A stretch of 64,000 nt of DNA, from positions 1 to 64,000 of the forward strand of contig JAETNP010000011.1 in NCBI GenBank assembly GCA_021768185.1, in the 5' to 3' direction. This DNA is from Oscillospiraceae bacterium (GTDB taxonomy: Bacteria > Bacillota > Clostridia > Oscillospirales > Oscillospiraceae). Both the position numbers and the translations under genes were made by a program. The notes beneath the pieces were generated by a model. It was given only the letters and a program-made list of their open reading frames with translations, was not told where the DNA came from and did not search any database. Below, piece after piece: positions 34,653-43,919 of the stretch. The first letter of the stretch is position 1, and each line of letters starts with the position of its first letter.

Positions 34653-35840
34653 TCAGATGCCCATCTCCGCCTTGACCTGTCGGAAGCACTCTACGGCGAA
34701 GTCCAAGTCCTCCTTGGTGTGTCCGGCGGAAACCTGAGTGCGGATACGTGCCCTGCCCTGAGGCACCACGGGATAACTGAAGCCCACCACGTAGACACCC
34801 TTCTCCAGCATCCGGGCGGCGAACTCCCCGGCCACCTTGGCATCGTAGAGCATCACGGCCACAATGGGATGGCTGCCTTCCAGCACGTCAAAGCCCAGCG
34901 CGCTGAGCTTCTCCCGGAAATACGCGGTATTCTCGTGGACCCGGTCCCGGAGTTCGGTGGAGGCGGTGAGCAGCTCAATGGTCTTGAGGCTGGCGGCGCA
35001 GATAGCGGGAGCCACAGTATTGGAGAACAGATAGGGGCGGCTGCGCTGGCGCAGCAGGTCCACGATCTCCTGCCGGGCGGCGGTGTAGCCGCCGGAGGCC
35101 CCGCCCAGGGCCTTGCCGAAGGTGCCGGTGATGATATCCACCCGGTCCTGGACGCCGCAGTATTCCGGCGTGCCCCGGCCCGTGTCGCCCATAAAGCCTA
35201 CGGCGTGGCTGTCGTCCACCATCACCAGGGCGTCGAATTCATCGGCCAGATCGCAGATGCCTTTCAGGTTGGCGATATAGCCGTCCATGGAGAAGACGCC
35301 GTCGGTGGCAATGAGCTTCACCTGACAGCCCGCGTCCCGGGCGGCCTCCAGCTGGACGCGGAGGTCGGCCATATCGTTGTTCTTATAGCGGTAGCGCTTG
35401 GCCTTGCACAGGCGCACGCCGTCGATAATGGAGGCGTGGTTGAGTTCATCGGAGATAATGGCGTCTTCGGGGCCCAGCAGGGTCTCGAAGAGGCCCCCGT
35501 TGGCATCGAAGCAGGAGGAATAGAGGATGACGTCGTCCATGCCAAGGAATTCCGCCAATTTCCTTTCCAGCTCCTTGTGGATGGACTGGGTCCCGCAGAT
35601 GAAGCGGACGGAGCTCAGGCCAAAGCCCCATTGATCGTAGCTCTCTTTGGCCGCCTCGATCAAGGCGGGGTGGTTAGAGAGACCCAGGTAATTATTGGCA
35701 CACATATTTACTACTTTTTTTGCCTCGGTGGTGTCAATTCTCGACTTCTGGGGGGTGGTGATGATTCTTTCACCCTTCCAGGTGCCCGCCTCCTTGATGG
35801 ATGTCAGTTCCTGGAGGTATTTCTCCAATGCTTGCTTCAT
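34653..35840 (-). CDS. kbl: 2-amino-3-ketobutyrate CoA ligase (glycine C-acetyltransferase)
   Basis: 395 residues from [15 protein letters not shown] enzyme of the alpha-oxoamine synthase family: [16 protein letters not shown], and the PLP lysine in [15 protein letters not shown]. It cleaves 2-amino-3-oxobutyrate with CoA into glycine and acetyl-CoA, the second step of threonine breakdown after Tdh. tdh lies upstream on the same strand, but a 600-base repeat element separates the two, whereas in most genomes they are adjacent. Confidence 0.95.
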   Translation of the reverse strand: MKQALEKYLQELTSIKEAGTWKGERIITTPQKSRIDTTEAKKVVNMCANNYLGLSNHPALIEAAKESYDQWGFGLSSVRFICGTQSIHKELERKLAEFLGMDDVILYSSCFDANGGLFETLLGPEDAIISDELNHASIIDGVRLCKAKRYRYKNNDMADLRVQLEAARDAGCQVKLIATDGVFSMDGYIANLKGICDLADEFDALVMVDDSHAVGFMGDTGRGTPEYCGVQDRVDIITGTFGKALGGASGGYTAARQEIVDLLRQRSRPYLFSNTVAPAICAASLKTIELLTASTELRDRVHENTAYFREKLSALGFDVLEGSHPIVAVMLYDAKVAGEFAARMLEKGVYVVGFSYPVVPQGRARIRTQVSAGHTKEDLDFAVECFRQVKAEMGI

Positions 35841-35869
35841 TGTTTTTCCTCCTTTATCGTTCTTCCTTT

Positions 35870-36470
35870 GCGGCCCTGCGGGCCGCCGCTGCCTGTTTCT
35901 TATTGGTAGCCCGGGGGCTTCTCGCCCCCGGACTCCTCGGGTACTTTTTGTGTGAACAAAAAGTACCCAAAAAATCACTTAAACCTGGCGGTTTAAGAAT
36001 CCCTCATTATTTTGATTAGTTTTGCGCCCAAGGCACAGTCGGTTTTGTCTAAACCTTACTGCTGTCCGCTTCGTTCCTCTTCTGCGTCTATTTCAGCGTG
36101 GTCATCGGTGCCCCCTACCGTATAGCGGGGCTAACTCCCCGGGGTGCATGACGCTGGCCTTCTCCGTTTTACCGGAGCTCCCAGCGATGGTGGCAGACTG
36201 GTTATAGAAGCGGCGCCGCAGCAAGCACTCCCGTAAGGACCCGTGGGTAGACGCAGAAGTCCGGCGCACCAACGGAGGATTGCGGGTAGAATTAAACCCG
36301 GTACGTCGGAGGGAAACTAATCACCCCCGTAATGAAGGAGGATTCTCAAGGAACGTAGTTCCTTGAGCGACCTTTTGTTACTTTTCCCGCGCGGGAAAAG
36401 TAAGCCCCCGCCCCGGCGAGGGGCGAATCTAAATGTTAGATAGGAAGCGGAGGCGGCGCGCAGCGCCGCA
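35870..36470. repeat. Dispersed hairpin-rich element, copy R2
   Basis: Inverted relative to R1. The left end has the outer GCGGCCC/GGGCCGC hairpin, CCCGGGGGCTTCTCGCCCCC, a GGGTACTTTTTGT/ACAAAAAGTACCC hairpin and CTTAAACC/GGTTTAAG. The core (36019-36146, 128 bases) differs from that of R1 at about eight positions by eye. The right half matches R1 down to CTCAAGGAAC/GTTCCTTGAG and TTACTTTTCCCGC/GCGGGAAAAGTAA, but the final terminal repeat is degenerate. A GGCGGCGCGCAGCGCCGC hairpin ends beside the tdh stop. No gene inside. Confidence 0.85.
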
Positions 36471-36472
36471 GA

Positions 36473-37507
36473 TCATTTGCTCCAGTCCAGAATAACCTTC
36501 CCGGATTTCCCGCTGTTCATGGCGGCGAATCCCTCCTCAAACTGCGTATAGGGGAACCTGTGGGTAATAACGGGCGTCAAATCAAGCCCTCCCTGGACCA
36601 TATAGCTCATCTGGTGCCAGTTGTCCATCTTCCGCCCATAGATGCCCTGGAGGGTCAGCCCCTTGCAGATGATCTGATTCATATTCAGGGGCACCGGCTG
36701 GTTGGAGATTCCCAGAAGGCTGATCTTCCCGCCGTTGCGCATAACGGAAATCATCTGCTGGAGCCCCGCGCCGCTGCCGCTCATCTCCAGGCCGATATCA
36801 AACCCCTCTACCAGCCCCTGCTTGTGCATCACCGCCGGCAGATCCTCGCTCTTTACGTCCACCGCCGCGTCTACGCCCATCTTCCGGGCCAGCTCCAGCC
36901 GGTAGGCGTTCACATCCGTGATCACCACCCGGCGGGCTCCGGCGTACTTGCAGATGCCTGCCGCAATGATGCCAATGGGCCCTGCGCCGGTAATGAGCAC
37001 GTCCTCTCCGACCAGGTCCCACATCAGCGCCGTATGGGCGGCGTTGCCGAAGGCGTCGAAGAAAGCTACCACGTCCTCCGGCAGGCTCTCGTCAATGATG
37101 ATGACGTTGCTCTCCGGAATGCACACGTACTCCGCAAAAGCGCCGTCCCGATCCACCCCTACGCCCTTGGTGTCCTTGCACCACTGGATGTTGCCGGTAT
37201 GGCAGTTGCGGCAGCGGCCGCAGGTAATATGCCCCTCGCCGCTGACCCGCTGGCCCACATAGAGCCCCGTAACGCCCGCCCCCAGCTTGGCGACCTCGCC
37301 GACATACTCATGGCCGATGACCATGGGCGGTCTGATATGCTCCTGGGCCCAGGGGTCCCAATTATAAATATGTACGTCCGTACCGCAGATGGCGGTCTTA
37401 TGGATCTTAATCAACACCTGCCCCGGGCCCGGTTCGGGTACGGGAACCTGCCGCAGTTCCAGCCCGGGCCCAGCAGCAGGCTTTACCAACGCGTCCATGA
37501 GCTGCAT
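36473..37507 (-). CDS. tdh: L-threonine 3-dehydrogenase
   Basis: 344 residues from MQLMDALVKP; GGGAGG lies 9 bases upstream. Zinc-dependent medium-chain dehydrogenase: catalytic zinc ligands in KTAICGTDVHIYNWD and GHEYVGEV, structural zinc cysteines CGRCRNCHTGNIQWC, and a Rossmann motif VLITGAGPIGIIAAGI. It oxidises threonine with NAD+ to 2-amino-3-ketobutyrate, which Kbl then cleaves. Confidence 0.95.
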   Translation of the reverse strand: MQLMDALVKPAAGPGLELRQVPVPEPGPGQVLIKIHKTAICGTDVHIYNWDPWAQEHIRPPMVIGHEYVGEVAKLGAGVTGLYVGQRVSGEGHITCGRCRNCHTGNIQWCKDTKGVGVDRDGAFAEYVCIPESNVIIIDESLPEDVVAFFDAFGNAAHTALMWDLVGEDVLITGAGPIGIIAAGICKYAGARRVVITDVNAYRLELARKMGVDAAVDVKSEDLPAVMHKQGLVEGFDIGLEMSGSGAGLQQMISVMRNGGKISLLGISNQPVPLNMNQIICKGLTLQGIYGRKMDNWHQMSYMVQGGLDLTPVITHRFPYTQFEEGFAAMNSGKSGKVILDWSK

Positions 37508-37564
37508 CACAATCATCCTCCCAAAACAGACAATATAGCCTTATTTCGTTTTTCTGGCAAGGAC

Positions 37565-37593
37565 AGTATACGTCGCTTCAGGAAAAAAGTCAA
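37565..37593 (-). promoter_or_regulatory. Promoter of tdh
   Basis: Minus-strand TTGACT (37588-37593), 17 bases, TATACT (37565-37570). Confidence 0.8.
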
Positions 37594-37753
37594 TGGGAGT
37601 TTTGCCGTTTTCAGAAACTAATTCTTTGGCGTGCTTACAGCGTTCCCCTGCATGAAAACAGTAAAATGCCTCCAGACAGCGAAGTTTGCTTGTCAAAAAA
37701 GCTGGCCCGCCGCTGCCGGCGGATCGTCTGCGAGGCGGCGGGTGACTGTCCGC

Positions 37754-39019
37754 TTACAGGTTCCGTCCATTTGTCCGCACGGTCTCCGCATACCAGTACC
37801 CGCTGTCCTTCAGCGTCCGCTCCCCGGCGGCATAGTCCACATAGGCCAGCCCGAACCGCTGGTCATAGCCCTCCGCCCACTCGAAGTTGTCGGTGAGGGA
37901 CCAGTGGAAATAGCCCCGCACATCCGCCCCGGCCGCAATGGCCCGGGACAGGGCGCGGAGATACCGGGTGAGGAAGTCGATCCGCTGGGGGTCGTGGACT
38001 TTTCCGTCCAGGAAGATCTGGTCCCGGCAGGACAGGCCGTTCTCGCTGATATAGACCGGCAGCCGATACCGCTCCGCCAGAAAGCGCGGGCCCCATTCCA
38101 GAGCCTCCGGAGTGACCGGCCAGTCCATGGCGGTGCGGGGACCGCCCACGGGGTGGGGGAGGACCTCAGGTCCCCGGCTTCCCATGCGGACAGGAATGCC
38201 GTGGTAGAGATTGAGGCCGACGAAATCCAGTGCATCCGTCAGACCGTCCAGAGCCAGCGCGTGGGAGAAGGAATAGACGCCCTCGGGACAGGCGAAAGTG
38301 CGCTCCCTGGCGGCCTGGATGTCCTCCGGACGGTCGGAAGCGGGGAAGCAGACGGTTCCCGTGGAGGCGATGCCCACCTGGTTCTCCTGATCTGCACTGT
38401 GGAGGCACTGGGCGGCCAGTATATGGGCCTGCCGGAAGTTCTGCCAGCAGGTTTCCAGGCTCGGGCTGTCCAGCCGGAGTCCCGGGGCGTGCTCGCCGGA
38501 GCCGTACCCCATGCCCAGGAAGCACTGGGGCTCGTTGAAGGTGAACCAGTGCTTCACCCGGCCCTTGAAATGCTGGGCCATCTCTCCGGCATAGGCGGCG
38601 AAGGCATCCACGGTCTCCCCGTTCTGCCAACCGCCTCTGTTTTGCAGCGCCTGGGGCAGATCCCAGTGGTACAGCGTCATCCAGGGCTGCACGCCGGCCT
38701 CCAGCAGGGTATCCACCAGCCTGTCATAGTAGGCGAAGCCCTCCGGATTCCAGACGCCGCCGTCCGGCGCAATGCGGGGCCATGCGGCGGAGAACCGGTA
38801 GGCCCCCAGGCCCATGGCCTTCACCAGCGCTGCATCCTCCCGCCAGCGGCGCCAGCTGTCCGCCGCCGTGTCGCCGGTCTCTCCCCGCTTTACCTTGCCG
38901 GGGGTGTGGGAAAATGTGTCCCAAATACTCCGGCCACGGCCGCCTTCGCCGGCGCCGCCCTCGATCTGATAGGAGGCGGACGCCGCCCCCCATAAAAACT
39001 GTTCCGGAAAATATGCCAT
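37754..39019 (-). CDS. Family GH1 beta-glycosidase
   Basis: 421 residues, full GH1 barrel. N-terminal FLWGAASASYQIEGG, acid/base Glu in WFTFNEPQCF (about 163), nucleophile Glu in VYISENGLSC (about 325), and the C-terminal SLTDNFEWAEGYDQRFGL. It hydrolyses beta-glucosides, and some GH1 enzymes also take beta-mannosides or 6-phospho sugars; no PTS genes are nearby, so unphosphorylated substrates are likely. Divergent from the LacI regulator, probably under its control. Promoter at 39148-39176. Confidence 0.93.
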   Translation of the reverse strand: MAYFPEQFLWGAASASYQIEGGAGEGGRGRSIWDTFSHTPGKVKRGETGDTAADSWRRWREDAALVKAMGLGAYRFSAAWPRIAPDGGVWNPEGFAYYDRLVDTLLEAGVQPWMTLYHWDLPQALQNRGGWQNGETVDAFAAYAGEMAQHFKGRVKHWFTFNEPQCFLGMGYGSGEHAPGLRLDSPSLETCWQNFRQAHILAAQCLHSADQENQVGIASTGTVCFPASDRPEDIQAARERTFACPEGVYSFSHALALDGLTDALDFVGLNLYHGIPVRMGSRGPEVLPHPVGGPRTAMDWPVTPEALEWGPRFLAERYRLPVYISENGLSCRDQIFLDGKVHDPQRIDFLTRYLRALSRAIAAGADVRGYFHWSLTDNFEWAEGYDQRFGLAYVDYAAGERTLKDSGYWYAETVRTNGRNL

Positions 39020-39147
39020 TCTGTCTCGTCCTTTCTCATTTTAATTGCCGGAGTAATAGAGGAGGTCTCGCCTCCCTCTGAAACATGCCGCCGACCCTTC
39101 CGGCTGCTTCTGGAGCGGGTCTGCCCAATACAGACTGTATGAGAGCC

Positions 39148-39259
39148 AGCATAGCACAGGCATAGGAAAACCGCAAGGACAATTTAATTAAAATTTAACT
39201 TATTTAATTTGCGGCCCGTTCATGTCCATATTGACGAACGGGCTAAATTGGCTTATAAT
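39148..39259. promoter_or_regulatory. Divergent promoters of the GH1 and LacI genes
   Basis: GH1 (minus): TTGCGG (39171-39176), 17 bases, TATGCT (39148-39153). LacI (plus): TTGACG (39231-39236), 17 bases, TATAAT (39254-39259). Between them is an AT-rich block (39181-39210) with TTTAACTT and TTTAATTTGC. Very similar pieces recur upstream of the ABC operon (AATTAACTT, TTTAATTTGC), so this is a candidate LacI operator. Confidence 0.6.
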
Positions 39260-39309
39260 CAAGTAATAAAGAAGAAACAAGCGACTTGATTTACTGGGAG
39301 GGATTTCCT

Positions 39310-40323
39310 ATGGGTAAACCGGTACGGATGGCGGATATCGCAGATAAGCTGGGGATCAGCGTGGTATCCGTATCCAAAGCGCTGGCGGGAAAATCCGGCG
39401 TCAGTGAGGAAATGCGGGCCAAGGTGGTGGCTCTGGCCAGGCAGATGGGCTACGAGGGCGCCAAAGGCCGGGAAGCGCCGGCGGGCACCGGCAATATCGG
39501 CGTGCTGGTCTCAGACCGCTTTTTTGCGGAGAACGCCTTCTATACCAGCCTGTACCGCTCGCTGGTGCTGAAAAGCGGCGGCGAGGGCTTCACCTGCATG
39601 GTGGAGATCGTTACGCCGGAGGCGGAGCGCTCCTGCGTCCCCCCTGCGCTGGTGTCCGGACGGAAGGTGGACGCCGTCGTCTTCATGGGGAATCTGGACC
39701 CGGCGTACCTCCGCGCCGTAGAGGGGGCCGGACTGCCCTGCCTGCTGCTGGACTTCCAGCTGCCCGGCCGGACGGGGGACTGCGTCATCAGCGACAATCT
39801 GGACGGCGGCTATACGCTTGTGGAGTACCTCCTGCGTATTGGACGGCGGGAGATCGGCTTCGTGGGCAGCATCCGGGCCACCTCCAGCATTATGGACCGG
39901 TACCTGGGCTACCAGAAGGCCCTGCGCCTGGCGGGCCTGGTGCCCCGGGAGGAGTGGCTGCTGGAGGACCGGGACGAAAACGGGGCCTTTGTTCCGCTCC
40001 GGCTTCCCCAGACGCTTCCCCAGGCGTTCCTGTGCAGCTGTGACGAGGTGGCCTATAATCTGGTGGAGGCTCTGCGGCGGGCGGGAAAGCGGGTGCCGGA
40101 GGATGTGGCGGTGTGCGGCTATGACGATTTCCGCTTTGCCACGCTGTGCCAGCCGCCGCTGACCACCTACCGGGTCAACGTGGAGCAGATGGCGGATATG
40201 GTGATGGAGTGGCTGTCCCAGCGCCTCCGGCAGGAGGGCAGCCCGGCTCCCGTGACACGGACGGCTCCCGGGCGGCTGGTGATCCGGGAGAGCACGGAGG
40301 CTTCCCCGGGCCAGGAAGGCTAA
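39310..40323 (+). CDS. LacI-family transcriptional regulator
   Basis: 337 residues from MGKPVRMADIADKLGIS; GGGAGGG precedes it. HTH (VRMADIADKLGISVVSVSKAL) with the LacI hinge, then a periplasmic-binding-like effector domain (NIGVLVSDRFFAENAFY, VAVCGYDDFRFATLCQPPLT). It sits between GH1 and the sugar ABC operon and is the obvious candidate repressor of both, with an oligosaccharide as inducer. Confidence 0.92.
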   Translation: MGKPVRMADIADKLGISVVSVSKALAGKSGVSEEMRAKVVALARQMGYEGAKGREAPAGTGNIGVLVSDRFFAENAFYTSLYRSLVLKSGGEGFTCMVEIVTPEAERSCVPPALVSGRKVDAVVFMGNLDPAYLRAVEGAGLPCLLLDFQLPGRTGDCVISDNLDGGYTLVEYLLRIGRREIGFVGSIRATSSIMDRYLGYQKALRLAGLVPREEWLLEDRDENGAFVPLRLPQTLPQAFLCSCDEVAYNLVEALRRAGKRVPEDVAVCGYDDFRFATLCQPPLTTYRVNVEQMADMVMEWLSQRLRQEGSPAPVTRTAPGRLVIRESTEASPGQEG

Positions 40324-40335
40324 ATTGAAGATAAA

Positions 40336-40373
40336 AGCAGGCTAAACCGGTATGGTTGGCCTGCTGTTTTTTT
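40336..40373 (+). terminator. Terminator of the LacI gene
   Basis: AGCAGGC (40336-40342) and GCCTGCT (40359-40365) with inner AACC/GGTT pairs, followed by a run of seven T. Confidence 0.85.
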
Positions 40374-40455
40374 CTGTGCGCAGGCGGTCCTCCGGCGTAA
40401 TTCACAAAAAATTAACTTGCATTTTAGCCGGAACGCCTAAATTTAATTTGCACTA

Positions 40456-40530
40456 TTGACTAATTGTGCGCAGATGTGTATACTAACAACCAAGGTAAAT
40501 GTTGGCTTAATAAGCTAATAATTTAGCCAA
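40456..40530 (+). promoter_or_regulatory. Promoter and candidate operator of the mannoside operon
   Basis: TTGACT (40456-40461), 17 bases, TATACT (40479-40484). In the leader TTGGCT (40502-40507) and AGCCAA (40525-40530) form an inverted repeat; GGCTAAATTGGCTTATAAT at the lacI promoter carries similar half-sites. Operator assignment is tentative. Confidence 0.65.
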
Positions 40531-40549
40531 ACAATAAGGAGGAATCATC

Positions 40550-41926
40550 ATGAAAAAAGCGCTATCTTTTGTACTCGCATTTGTCATGTCCCTGGCACTG
40601 CTCACCGCCTGCGGCGGCAGCGGCAACAGCTCCGGCAGCTCCGGCGGCAAGACGGATAGCAGCCTGCCCAGCTATGCCAGCCTGAAGGTGGGGGAGGACT
40701 ACACCGACATCACCGCCGAGCTGCGCGTCATCACCCACCGCACCGACATCATCGACACCACCTTCGCAAAGTACGTGGAAGAGTTCAACAAGCTCTACCC
40801 CAACATCAAGATCAACTATGAAGGCATCACCAACTACGCTGACGACATGACCACCCGCATTTCCTCCAACAACTGGGGCGACATCTGCATGATTCCCACC
40901 ACCATTCAGCTGCCTGACCTGGGCCTGTACTTCCATCCCCTGTGCCAGCTCAGCGAGATCGAGGCGGACTACAACTTCGCCGCCAACCGCGCCTATGACG
41001 GCGTCGTTTACGGCATCCCCTCCACCGGCAACGCCCAGGGCGTGATCTACAACAAGAAGGTGGCCGAGGCCGCCGGCTACACCACCGGCAACCTGCCCAA
41101 GACCCCCGATGAGTTCCTGAAGTTCCTCCAGGATATCAAGGACAAGACCGACGCCATCCCCCTGTATACCAACTTTGCCGCCGGCTGGACCATGGGCGCC
41201 TGGGACGCCTATATCGGCGGCGGCGCCACGGCCGACCCCGACTGGATGAACATCACCATGCCCCAGACCCACGACGCCTTTGCTGACCGCGGCGACGGCA
41301 CCGGCCCCTACGCCGTCTACAAGATTCTCTACGATGCCGTGAGCATGGGCCTCACCGAGGATTCCCCCACCGCCACCGACTGGGAGGGCTGCAAGCCCAT
41401 GATCAACAACGGTGAGATCGGCGTCATGGTTCTGGGCTCCTGGGCCATTGTCCAGATGCAGGAGGCCGGCCCCAACGCCGCCGACATCGGCTATATGCCC
41501 TTCCCCATCACCGTGGGCGGCACGCAGTACGCCTCCGCCGGCGCGGACTACTGTTTCGGCGTGAACAACTCCATCTCCGACGACAACAAGATCGCCTCCA
41601 TGCTGTACATCAAGTGGCTCACCGAATCCAGCAATTTCGCCTATGACCAGGGCGGCGTGCCCGTGCTGAAGAGCCAGGAGTATCCTCCCACGCTGGCCGC
41701 CTTTGACGGCATCACCCTGCTGGAGGACACCCCCGCTCCCACCGAGCTGGCCACCCTCCAGCCCGACGTGAACCGCGAGAGCGAGATCTCCCTCAACGCC
41801 GACAACACCCACGTCCAGCGCATCGTCGAGGCCGTTGTCACCGGCAGCGAGACCTTCGAGGACATCATCGCCGACTGGAACGCCCGGTGGAACGCCGCCG
41901 TGGACCGCTGCGCGCCCGCCGCGTAA
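40550..41926 (+). CDS. Sugar ABC transporter substrate-binding lipoprotein
   Basis: 458 residues. Lipobox LLTAC with Cys21, Gly/Ser linker, then a type-I binding-protein fold (YVEEFNKLYPNIKINYEG, PSTGNAQGVIYNKKVAEAAG, NNGEIGVMVLGSWAIVQMQ). It captures an oligosaccharide at the surface and hands it to the two permeases downstream. With the GH130 enzymes that follow, the ligand is probably a beta-manno-oligosaccharide or mannosylglucose. No ATPase gene is present; a shared MsmK-like ATPase elsewhere is usual for such systems. AAGGAGG precedes the ATG. Confidence 0.93.
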   Translation: MKKALSFVLAFVMSLALLTACGGSGNSSGSSGGKTDSSLPSYASLKVGEDYTDITAELRVITHRTDIIDTTFAKYVEEFNKLYPNIKINYEGITNYADDMTTRISSNNWGDICMIPTTIQLPDLGLYFHPLCQLSEIEADYNFAANRAYDGVVYGIPSTGNAQGVIYNKKVAEAAGYTTGNLPKTPDEFLKFLQDIKDKTDAIPLYTNFAAGWTMGAWDAYIGGGATADPDWMNITMPQTHDAFADRGDGTGPYAVYKILYDAVSMGLTEDSPTATDWEGCKPMINNGEIGVMVLGSWAIVQMQEAGPNAADIGYMPFPITVGGTQYASAGADYCFGVNNSISDDNKIASMLYIKWLTESSNFAYDQGGVPVLKSQEYPPTLAAFDGITLLEDTPAPTELATLQPDVNRESEISLNADNTHVQRIVEAVVTGSETFEDIIADWNARWNAAVDRCAPAA

Positions 41927-41942
41927 CCGGTTACGCCCATGA

Positions 41943-41964
41943 GAGAGGGGCGTCCGCCCCTCTC
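41943..41964 (+). other. Intra-operon hairpin after the binding-protein gene
   Basis: GAGAGGGGC (41943-41951) pairs with GCCCCTCTC (41956-41964), with no T-run. Such stems commonly stabilise the binding-protein mRNA relative to the permease part. Confidence 0.6.
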
Positions 41965-42012
41965 AATAAGGTTTACAAGTCTTGTGTGAAATAAAGAAAG
42001 GGAGGCAACTCG

Positions 42013-42981
42013 ATGAAGGAACCACAAGTCACTTTGGACCGCCCAAAGCTGACCTTCATTCAAAAATGCAAGACCATGCGGGGCCAGCAGATCATCTGCA
42101 CCATCACCTTTCTGATCGTGCCGCTGCTGCTCCTGTTCACCTTTACTTACCTGCCCTTCTTCAAGATGGTGCAGTTCAGCTTCTATGACCGGGACTACCT
42201 GCGGGTCCGCGGCTTCGTGGGCCTGCGCAACTACATAGACGTGTTCAGCCGCTCCGACTGCTTCCAGGCGCTGAAGCTGAGCCTGTACTACATGGTGGGA
42301 TCCGTGGTGCAGATCACTCTGGCCCTGCTCTTCGCCACCATCCTCAGCTTCAAGGTCCGGGGCAGCAAGTTCTTTCGGGGCGCGCTGTACTTCCCCTGCC
42401 TCATCTGCGGCATCGCCGTGGGCTTTATCTTCAAGTTCTTCCTGAACCCCGGCTTCGTGCTGGACACCCTGCTGGGCTGGATCGGCATCACCAACACCCC
42501 CAACTGGCTGGAGAACACCGCCATCAACAACATCGTCCTGGTGGCCTGTTCCCTGTGGAAGTACATGGGCCAGAACATCGTGCTGTTCATCGGCGCCATC
42601 GCCTCCGTTGACCCGGTGCTCTACGAGGCTGCCGAGATCGACGGGGCCAACGCCTGGCAGCGCTTCAAGTGCATCATCATCCCGTCTATCCGCACCATTG
42701 TAGTACTGAACCTGATTCTGTCCGTCTCCGGCGCGCTGTCCGCCTTTGAAATGCCCTACGTGGTCACCGGCGGCACCTTCGGTACCTCCACCTACTTCGT
42801 GGTCATGAACAAGCTGGCTCATACCGACATGAAGGTGGGCCTGGCCAGCGCCATGGCGGTGGTCCTGCTGGGCATCATCGTGATCGTGACCTTCATCCAG
42901 AAGTTTGCGGAGAAGAAGATGGACGAGGCGGAGAACCGTCCCCGGCACTATATCGCTGACGGGAAGGGAGGCAGAAAGTAA
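42013..42981 (+). CDS. Sugar ABC transporter permease 1
   Basis: 322 residues with six membrane segments. The cytoplasmic EAA loop that contacts the ATPase is EAAEIDGANAWQRFKCIIIP. N-terminal cytoplasmic extension before the first helix (ITFLIVPLLLLFTFTYLPF). MalF/UgpA class. GGGAGG upstream. Its last base overlaps the start of the second permease gene. Confidence 0.94.
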   Translation: MKEPQVTLDRPKLTFIQKCKTMRGQQIICTITFLIVPLLLLFTFTYLPFFKMVQFSFYDRDYLRVRGFVGLRNYIDVFSRSDCFQALKLSLYYMVGSVVQITLALLFATILSFKVRGSKFFRGALYFPCLICGIAVGFIFKFFLNPGFVLDTLLGWIGITNTPNWLENTAINNIVLVACSLWKYMGQNIVLFIGAIASVDPVLYEAAEIDGANAWQRFKCIIIPSIRTIVVLNLILSVSGALSAFEMPYVVTGGTFGTSTYFVVMNKLAHTDMKVGLASAMAVVLLGIIVIVTFIQKFAEKKMDEAENRPRHYIADGKGGRK

Positions 42982-43838
42982 TGGAAAAGAGCGTAGGCGC
43001 AATGAAATTCCAGCGGGGCCTCATCAGCGTGGTCAAGTACGTATTCCTGATCTTCGCCGCCTTCGTGGCCCTGGTGCCCATCGTCTCCTGCGTCATCACC
43101 GCCTTTAAGAGCGTGGAGGAGTACCAGAGCACCAACGTCATGGTCCTGCCCCGGAGCTGGACCTACTTTGAGAACTTCAAGACCGCCTGGCAGCAGGCCG
43201 ACATGGGCAGCGCGTTCCTGAACAGCTTTTTCATCGTCATCTGCGTCCTGGTGGGCAGCGTGTTCATCAGCGCCATGCTGGCCTATGTGCTCAACCGGTT
43301 CAAGTTCCCCGGCAACGGGCTCATCCGGAATCTGTTCATGATTGCTACCCTGATCCCCGGCATCGCCAGCCAGGTCACGGTGTACCAGATCATGACCGCC
43401 CTGAACCTGGTGAACACCATGCACGGCTACATCATCCTCATGCTGGGCACCGACGTCATCACCATCTATATTTTCCTCCAGTTCTTCGAGAACCTGTCGG
43501 TGAACCTGGACGAATCCGCCATCATGGACGGCTGCACCTATTTCGGCGCGTTCTTCCGGATCCTGTTCCCCCTGCTCAAGCCCGCCATCGTCACCAGCGC
43601 CATCCTCAAGGGAGTAAGCACCTACAATGAGTACTACATGGCCGGGCTGTACCTCCAGGACAAGACCCGCTTCCAGGTGGTGTCCACCTCCCTGTACGTG
43701 TTCACCGGGCCTATGGGCAGCCAGTACAACTACATCTGCGCCGGCGTGCTCATCACCATCATCCCCGCTCTGATCATCTTCCTGCTCTGCCAGGACCAGA
43801 TCTACTCCGGCATGGCCGCGGGCGCGGTGAAGGGATAA
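42981..43838 (+). CDS. Sugar ABC transporter permease 2
   Basis: 285 residues, MalG/UgpE class, six membrane segments, EAA-type loop with DESAIMDGCTYFGAFFRILF. Overlaps the preceding gene by one base (TAATG), so translation is coupled. Forms the channel with permease 1. Confidence 0.94.
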   Translation: MEKSVGAMKFQRGLISVVKYVFLIFAAFVALVPIVSCVITAFKSVEEYQSTNVMVLPRSWTYFENFKTAWQQADMGSAFLNSFFIVICVLVGSVFISAMLAYVLNRFKFPGNGLIRNLFMIATLIPGIASQVTVYQIMTALNLVNTMHGYIILMLGTDVITIYIFLQFFENLSVNLDESAIMDGCTYFGAFFRILFPLLKPAIVTSAILKGVSTYNEYYMAGLYLQDKTRFQVVSTSLYVFTGPMGSQYNYICAGVLITIIPALIIFLLCQDQIYSGMAAGAVKG

Positions 43839-43861
43839 ACTTTTCCTCTCTCCATAGGGTG

Positions 43862-43885
43862 CCGCCCGGCGCAAGCGCCGGGCGG
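43862..43885 (+). other. Intra-operon GC hairpin
   Basis: CCGCCCGGCGC (43862-43872) pairs with GCGCCGGGCGG (43875-43885) between the permease and GH130 genes. No T-run follows, so an mRNA-processing or stability element is more likely than a terminator. Confidence 0.55.
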
Positions 43886-43919
43886 TACCTGAAAACAGAG
43901 GCATAGAAAGGAATTTATT

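Noticed and set aside
35841-35978. Upstream extension of the kbl reading frame
   Set aside because: It runs into repeat R2 and reads terminal-repeat sequence ([17 protein letters not shown]). The same peptide precedes comM by R3, showing it is repeat DNA, not protein.
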